Below are positions 59,824 through 64,000 of a stretch of DNA of 64,000 bases, in pieces. Where the stretch lies: positions 1 through 64,000 of the forward strand of contig NZ_BILW01000028.1 of the NCBI RefSeq assembly GCF_004000765.1. Reading direction: 5' to 3'. The DNA comes from Paenibacillus chondroitinus NBRC 15376 (GTDB taxonomy: Bacteria > Bacillota > Bacilli > Paenibacillales > NBRC-103111). Under the pieces are notes generated by a model. That model saw only the letters and a program-made list of their open reading frames with translations. It had not been told where the DNA came from and searched no databases. Each line of letters opens with the position of its first letter. Position 1 is the stretch's first letter. The translations under genes and the position numbers were made by a program.

Positions 59824-61173
59824 ATGAAAAAATCATTCAAACAATGGATTGGCGTCGGCACGACAGCTGTTATGGCTGCAACGGTTTTAGCAGGCTGCGG
59901 AAGTACAACGAACACAACACAACCATCTACTGCGCCAAGCGCCGGTGCTGCTGCAACCGCTAACGCAAAGCCGTTCGCAGGTAAAACGATCTCGCTCGTA
60001 ACGGCCAACCACCCTTGGGCAGATGCCATTAAGCCTTTGCTGCCGGATTTCGAGAAGGAAACGGGCATCAAGGTGAATGTGGAAAGCTTTTTCGAGGATC
60101 AGCTCACACAAAAACTGACGGTTCAGTTCACATCCGGCTCCGCAACGCCTGACGTTTTCATGTACCGACCGCTTCAGGAAGGCAAGCTTTTTTACAAAAA
60201 TGGTTGGGTACAACCTTTAGATGACTACGCTCAAAAAGCGAAGGATTACGATTTCAACGATTTTTCCAAATCAGCCATCGGCTCCACAACGGTTGAATCC
60301 AAATTAGCGGGTATTCCGATTATTACGGAGCAAGAGATTTTGTACTACCGCAAGGATCTGCTGCAAAAGGCCGGCATCGCCGTACCGAAAACATTAGATG
60401 AGCTTAATGCTGCGGTGAAAAAACTGCACGATCCGAAAAACGAAATGTACGGATTCGTCGCTAGGGGCCAGCGCTCACCGCTCGTCACGCAGGTGTCGTC
60501 CTTCCTGTATTCGGAAGGCGCGGACTTCACGACAAGCGAGAAAGCCAGCATCAATACGCCTGAGGCGATCAAAGCTTTTACCACATACGGTACGCTGCTG
60601 AAAGACTACGCTCCTCCAGGTGTGCTTAACATGTCCTGGCCGCAAGCCTTTGGTATTTTCGCACAAGGAAAGGTTGCTTTCTTAACGGACGCCAACTCCT
60701 TGTACCAGAACGCAACGGACCCTGCTAAATCCAAAGTAGCTGACCAAGTAGGATTCGCTGTATTCCCTGGCGGTAAAGCAGGCTCCAAGCCTTACAGTAT
60801 CACATCTTGGGGACTTGCCATGAATGCCAAATCCGGCAATAAAGATGCGACTTGGGCTTTCATTCAATGGGCGACAAGCAAAGATGTTGTGTTGAAAACG
60901 CAGCAAAAAGGCAACCCCGGCGCCCGCGCTTCTGTATGGGATAAACCGGAAGGGACGACCGGATTCCCTGCAGAGCTAGTTCCGATCATCAAGGAAAGCG
61001 CCAAAACAGGTGTTGACCACGACCGTCCAACGGTTATCAGCGTAGGTGAGGCTCGTGATGCCGTTGGTGAAATCGTGCAGAAGGTGATGTCCGGCGAAAC
61101 GAACCTCCAACCGGTTGCTGATAAAGCTAACCAAGCGCTGCAAACGATCATCGATAAAGATAAAACGAGATAA
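59824..61173 (+). CDS. sugar ABC transporter substrate-binding lipoprotein
   Basis: A 449-residue extracellular lipoprotein of solute-binding family 1. It has a signal peptide with lipobox LAGC (C25), then a T/A-rich linker. The binding domain shows IKPLLPDFEKETGIKVNVESFFEDQLTQKL and GIPIITEQEILYYRKDLLQKAGI, typical of sugar-binding MalE/UgpB-type proteins. With two permeases downstream and no ATPase gene here, it probably uses a shared MsmK/MsmX-type ATPase. The likely ligand is an oligosaccharide, but this is inference. Confidence 0.9.
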   Translation: MKKSFKQWIGVGTTAVMAATVLAGCGSTTNTTQPSTAPSAGAAATANAKPFAGKTISLVTANHPWADAIKPLLPDFEKETGIKVNVESFFEDQLTQKLTVQFTSGSATPDVFMYRPLQEGKLFYKNGWVQPLDDYAQKAKDYDFNDFSKSAIGSTTVESKLAGIPIITEQEILYYRKDLLQKAGIAVPKTLDELNAAVKKLHDPKNEMYGFVARGQRSPLVTQVSSFLYSEGADFTTSEKASINTPEAIKAFTTYGTLLKDYAPPGVLNMSWPQAFGIFAQGKVAFLTDANSLYQNATDPAKSKVADQVGFAVFPGGKAGSKPYSITSWGLAMNAKSGNKDATWAFIQWATSKDVVLKTQQKGNPGARASVWDKPEGTTGFPAELVPIIKESAKTGVDHDRPTVISVGEARDAVGEIVQKVMSGETNLQPVADKANQALQTIIDKDKTR

Positions 61174-61186
61174 ATAGATGTTTGAT

Positions 61187-61222
61187 GGGTGAAAAGGGTC
61201 ATCTGATGGCCCTTTTTCCTTT
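61187..61222 (+). terminator. intergenic terminator-like hairpin
   Basis: AAAAGGGTCAT pairs with ATGGCCCTTTTT around CTG. It sits between the binding-protein gene and the first permease gene, so it probably lowers permease expression. Confidence 0.75.
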
Positions 61223-61252
61223 CATACGAAACACCAGAAAGGGTGACTTCAA

Positions 61253-62137
61253 GTGCAATACAGCTGGTTTAACCGCAACTTAAAATGGATTTATACCCTT
61301 CCGGCCGTCATCTTCGTCCTGCTAATGATGCTGTTTCCCATCATCTACACGGTGCGCATCAGCTTTTACGAGTGGAGCATGTCCGCTACGACGCCACCTC
61401 TGTGGGTGGGCTTAGCCAACTACGCAGCTTTACTAAAAGACGAGCGCTTCTGGCATGCCGCAGGCTCGACGTTTTATTTTACCTTTGCAGCACTCGCTTT
61501 GGAGGTTATTCTTGGCATCGCCATCGCTTTGCTGCTTTCCAGAGAGTTCCGCGGGAAAAACCTCGTCAAAACGGTTTTCCTGCTCCCGATGGTCGCCACA
61601 CCGGTCGCCATGGGCTTGGTCTGGATGCTGATTTATGAGCCAACAATCGGTGTCGCCAACATGATGCTCAAATCATTAGGGCTAGAACCCTTGCTATGGC
61701 TGGCTTCTCCCAATCAGGTCATTCCGTCTCTGGTCATCGTAGATGTCTGGGAATGGACGCCGATGATAGCGCTTATCATCATGGCCGGGTTGGCTACACT
61801 GCCAACTGACCCCTATGAAGCCGCTGATGTGGACGGCGCAAGTACATGGAGAAAGTTCGTTTCCATTACACTTCCGCTTTTAAGACCAACGATTATTGTG
61901 GCAGCTATGCTTCGTTTGATCGACGTTTTGAAAACATTCGACATCATCTACGCAACTACCCAAGGCGGACCGAACTTCGCCTCTGAGACGCTCAATCTGT
62001 ACGGTTATGTACTCGGCTTCCAATACTTCAAGCTTGGTATGGCGTCGTCCCTGCTTGTCATTTTCTTCGCGCTGGTGATGGGCCTTACGTTATTTATGAT
62101 TTGGATGCGTAAACGAATGGAGGGAGCCACTTCATGA
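61253..62137 (+). CDS. sugar ABC transporter permease, MalF/UgpA type
   Basis: A 294-residue permease with six transmembrane segments. The binding-protein-dependent transport signature is EAADVDGASTWRKFVSITLPLLRP near residue 190 (EAA loop that docks the ATPase). GTG start behind AAAGGGTGA. Its end overlaps the second permease by four bases (ATGA), as usual for such pairs. Confidence 0.9.
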   Translation: MQYSWFNRNLKWIYTLPAVIFVLLMMLFPIIYTVRISFYEWSMSATTPPLWVGLANYAALLKDERFWHAAGSTFYFTFAALALEVILGIAIALLLSREFRGKNLVKTVFLLPMVATPVAMGLVWMLIYEPTIGVANMMLKSLGLEPLLWLASPNQVIPSLVIVDVWEWTPMIALIIMAGLATLPTDPYEAADVDGASTWRKFVSITLPLLRPTIIVAAMLRLIDVLKTFDIIYATTQGGPNFASETLNLYGYVLGFQYFKLGMASSLLVIFFALVMGLTLFMIWMRKRMEGATS

Positions 62138-62949
62138 AGAAAAAAAGAGGTTCACGATTCCTGCAAACCCTGCTCACCTTCATCGTGCTGATTGTTTTTG
62201 CCTTCCCGTTTGTCTGGATGCTGCTCGCCTCCTTTAAAACACAATCGCAAATTTTGTCGACCGGCCAATTATTTATTTTCAAACCGACTTTTCATAACTA
62301 TGTCAGTGTGTTCAAGGAATACGATTTCTTGAAATTCATCTGGAACAGCTTCCTTGTTGCTTTCGGTTCGACGCTGCTGTCCCTTATTCTGGGCCTTCCG
62401 GCAGCCTATGCAATTGCGAGACATCACCTGCAAAAGCTCGGACTTCTCATTCTAGTCGCGAGAATCATTCCAGGGATTACGTTCCTGATTCCTTGGTTCA
62501 TTTTATTTTCCAAAATCCACTTGGTAGACACGTATACAGCCCTTATTCTAAGCCATATGCTCGTCGGTTTACCTTTTATTATCTGGATCATGATCTCCTT
62601 CTTCGAGGCTCTGCCTACGGAAATTGAAGAATCCGGCCTTATTGACGGCTGTACGCATCATCAGGTTTTCCTGCGGATTATTCTGCCAATCTCCGGACCT
62701 GGCGTGATTACGGCATCTCTGCTTTCATTTATCTTCTCGTGGAACAATTTCATGTTCTCTGTCATTCTGGCCGGGGACAAAACGAAGACGCTTCCGATCG
62801 CCGTATTTAACTTCATGTCTTATTCAGAGATTAACTGGGGCGCTCTTATGGCTGCCGCCTGCATCATTACGCTTCCGGTGCTGATTATCGCCTTGGTCTC
62901 GCAGCGCTATGTTGTCAGCGGGCTATCCGCAGGTGCTGTAAAAGGTTAA
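62134..62949 (+). CDS. sugar ABC transporter permease, MalG/UgpE type
   Basis: A 271-residue permease with six transmembrane segments and the EAA loop IEESGLIDGCTHHQVFLRIILPISGPG near 170. It pairs with the upstream permease to form the channel of a carbohydrate importer. Start overlaps the previous stop (ATGA). The sensor kinase gene begins 118 bases later. Confidence 0.9.
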   Translation: MKKKRGSRFLQTLLTFIVLIVFAFPFVWMLLASFKTQSQILSTGQLFIFKPTFHNYVSVFKEYDFLKFIWNSFLVAFGSTLLSLILGLPAAYAIARHHLQKLGLLILVARIIPGITFLIPWFILFSKIHLVDTYTALILSHMLVGLPFIIWIMISFFEALPTEIEESGLIDGCTHHQVFLRIILPISGPGVITASLLSFIFSWNNFMFSVILAGDKTKTLPIAVFNFMSYSEINWGALMAAACIITLPVLIIALVSQRYVVSGLSAGAVKG

Positions 62950-63067
62950 TTCCGAAGGGTTATCCCTAGATACAAGGACGAGAGAGGCTTCCCTTCATTT
63001 GGAGGACTTCTCTCGTAGGCGTATACTCTAAGTTATAACGCTTAGCGGACCCGGAAGGTGATTTGGC

Positions 63068-64000
63068 ATGCCCTATAAACTGAATATTTTTAGTAAAATC
63101 TTAATCATGTTGATCCTACTCCTCATTCCTATCGTGCTGCTGTACAGCTATACGAACCGGATTACAAATAACGTTGTGCAGGATCAGATTCAATCTTCTA
63201 ATTTAAATCAGCTTTCCTTCTTCATGCATCAGCTGGATGCGGATGTGGAGCGGCTGGCCATGTCCCCCGTCATTCTCGGGAGCGATCCTTATATGAGGGA
63301 ATACATCAACCGGAGCGATTCACCGGACTATGATGTGCTGAAGGAACAGTCGCGAATGATTCAAAAGCTCAGCTTGCAAAGTGTTTCCAGCGGCTGGGTC
63401 AATGAACTCACGGTTGCTATACCCAAGGGAAAGCAGGTGCTTTCCTCCAGTATTTTCGTCAACGGCACGGATGTATGGCCTTGGCATCGAGCCATTCAAC
63501 GCACCTGGACCTATGAGGTACGGGAGGGCGACAAAGGGATTGGGTCGTTCATCCGGGAAATTAGCGAGCCGATTCGTGCGCAGACGGTGGATCAAGCAAA
63601 TGTGCTTTATCAGGTAAGATTCAGCGTCCAGAACATGGTGAATCTCATGGACGTGTACAAGCAGGATAAACGCAGCGACCCTTTTTTAGTGGATGGCAAA
63701 AACGCTTTGATTGATAACAGCTCTTCCAATCAGCAGATTACGAATGCCATTAGAGAGCGCCTTACCCTGGGTGGGGACCTTCCCAACTCCGGTCAAGTCC
63801 AGTTCGAGATCGATCATCAGCAGTATTTGATCAGCTATGTAAAATCCACGCAGCTAGGCTGGTATTTAGTTGATTATGTGCCTGTGGAGAAAATACTTTC
63901 GCCGATTACCATGACGCGCAAATTGTTCTACACCACCATCGGACTTCTGCTCGTTATGAGTGTGCTTGCTTCTTTCATGCTGTACCGGAACGTGCAAATA
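63068..64000 (+). CDS. YesM-type sensor histidine kinase, 3' end cut by the window
   Basis: Open from ATG 63068 to the last base (311 codons, no stop). It has TM1 at about 7-28 (ILIMLILLLIPIVLLYSY), an extracellular dCache-type sensor region at about 30-280, and TM2 from about 287 (LFYTTIGLLLVMSVLASFMLY). HAMP and the kinase domain would follow outside the window. This topology next to a sugar-type ABC importer is typical of YesM/YesN two-component systems in Paenibacillus, which control the adjacent transporter. The kinase domain itself is not visible here. Confidence 0.75.
   Translation, partial: MPYKLNIFSKILIMLILLLIPIVLLYSYTNRITNNVVQDQIQSSNLNQLSFFMHQLDADVERLAMSPVILGSDPYMREYINRSDSPDYDVLKEQSRMIQKLSLQSVSSGWVNELTVAIPKGKQVLSSSIFVNGTDVWPWHRAIQRTWTYEVREGDKGIGSFIREISEPIRAQTVDQANVLYQVRFSVQNMVNLMDVYKQDKRSDPFLVDGKNALIDNSSSNQQITNAIRERLTLGGDLPNSGQVQFEIDHQQYLISYVKSTQLGWYLVDYVPVEKILSPITMTRKLFYTTIGLLLVMSVLASFMLYRNVQI

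Noticed and set aside
62978..63018. Hairpin after the second sugar permease as a terminator
   Set aside because: A CGAGAGA/TCTCTCG stem exists, but no U tract follows, so readthrough into the sensor kinase gene is likely.

Overview
The window looks like a chromosomal segment of a Paenibacillus-like member of the Firmicutes. The reasons are: strong AGGAGG-type ribosome binding sites, many GTG and TTG starts, intrinsic terminators with long U tracts, mid-range GC, and Bacillales-type clusters (a SigY-type sigma operon, a NupNOPQ-type nucleoside importer, a BmrCD-type exporter with leader peptide, SLH/YcdB surface proteins, YkuI-like and VanZ-like proteins). No rRNA, tRNA, transposase, prophage or CRISPR array was seen.

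Layout. 1-9.2 kb: a SNF2-type helicase cut by the left edge, a YkuI-like c-di-GMP phosphodiesterase, a hybrid CHASE3 histidine kinase, a UMF1-type transporter, and a UMP-kinase-like gene behind a mini-ORF/terminator leader. 9.5-16.4 kb: acetyltransferases, a SigY-type sigma operon with its probable own promoter, an AraC regulator facing an SRPBCC protein, a nitrilase/acetyltransferase operon and a YhfP-type reductase. 16.8-21.7 kb: galK-galE-galT with a divergent AraC regulator. 21.7-30.8 kb: a chemoreceptor, the nucleoside importer, and a GGDEF-EAL protein behind a class I c-di-GMP riboswitch and terminator. 30.8-38.5 kb: ilvA, an SLH/YcdB surface protein, an RluF-type pseudouridine synthase, a trypsin-like protein and small proteins. 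38.6-42.8 kb: a BmrCD-type exporter controlled by a 35-codon leader peptide and terminators. 43-46.3 kb: a BlaI/M56/DUF2231 regulon and a pirin. 46.9-54.8 kb: VanZ, an HtrA protease with three appended PsbP-like domains, and an FdhA-like/FdhD/DUF2294 cluster. 54.9-59 kb: MarR plus a second asymmetric ABC exporter. 59.3-64 kb: a broken small gene and a sugar-type ABC importer followed by a YesM-type sensor kinase cut by the right edge.

The most striking structure outside genes is a dispersed intergenic element of about 180 bp. It has four short units arranged forward-forward-reverse-reverse at fixed distances of about 50, 57 and 50 bp. Six copies share one core sequence (GGGAACTAC type). Two copies use an unrelated core (TAACGGAC type) but keep nearly the same geometry. 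All lie beside gene 3' ends, five of them between convergent genes. I do not recognise this element from published families.

Other regulatory logic readable in the sequence: a ribosome-sensing attenuator before the BmrCD-type exporter; a possible pyrBI-style coupled attenuator before the UMP-kinase-like gene; matching operators over the -10 boxes of blaI and the DUF2231 gene; an ECF promoter before sigY; and a palindrome near -60 of the gal promoter.
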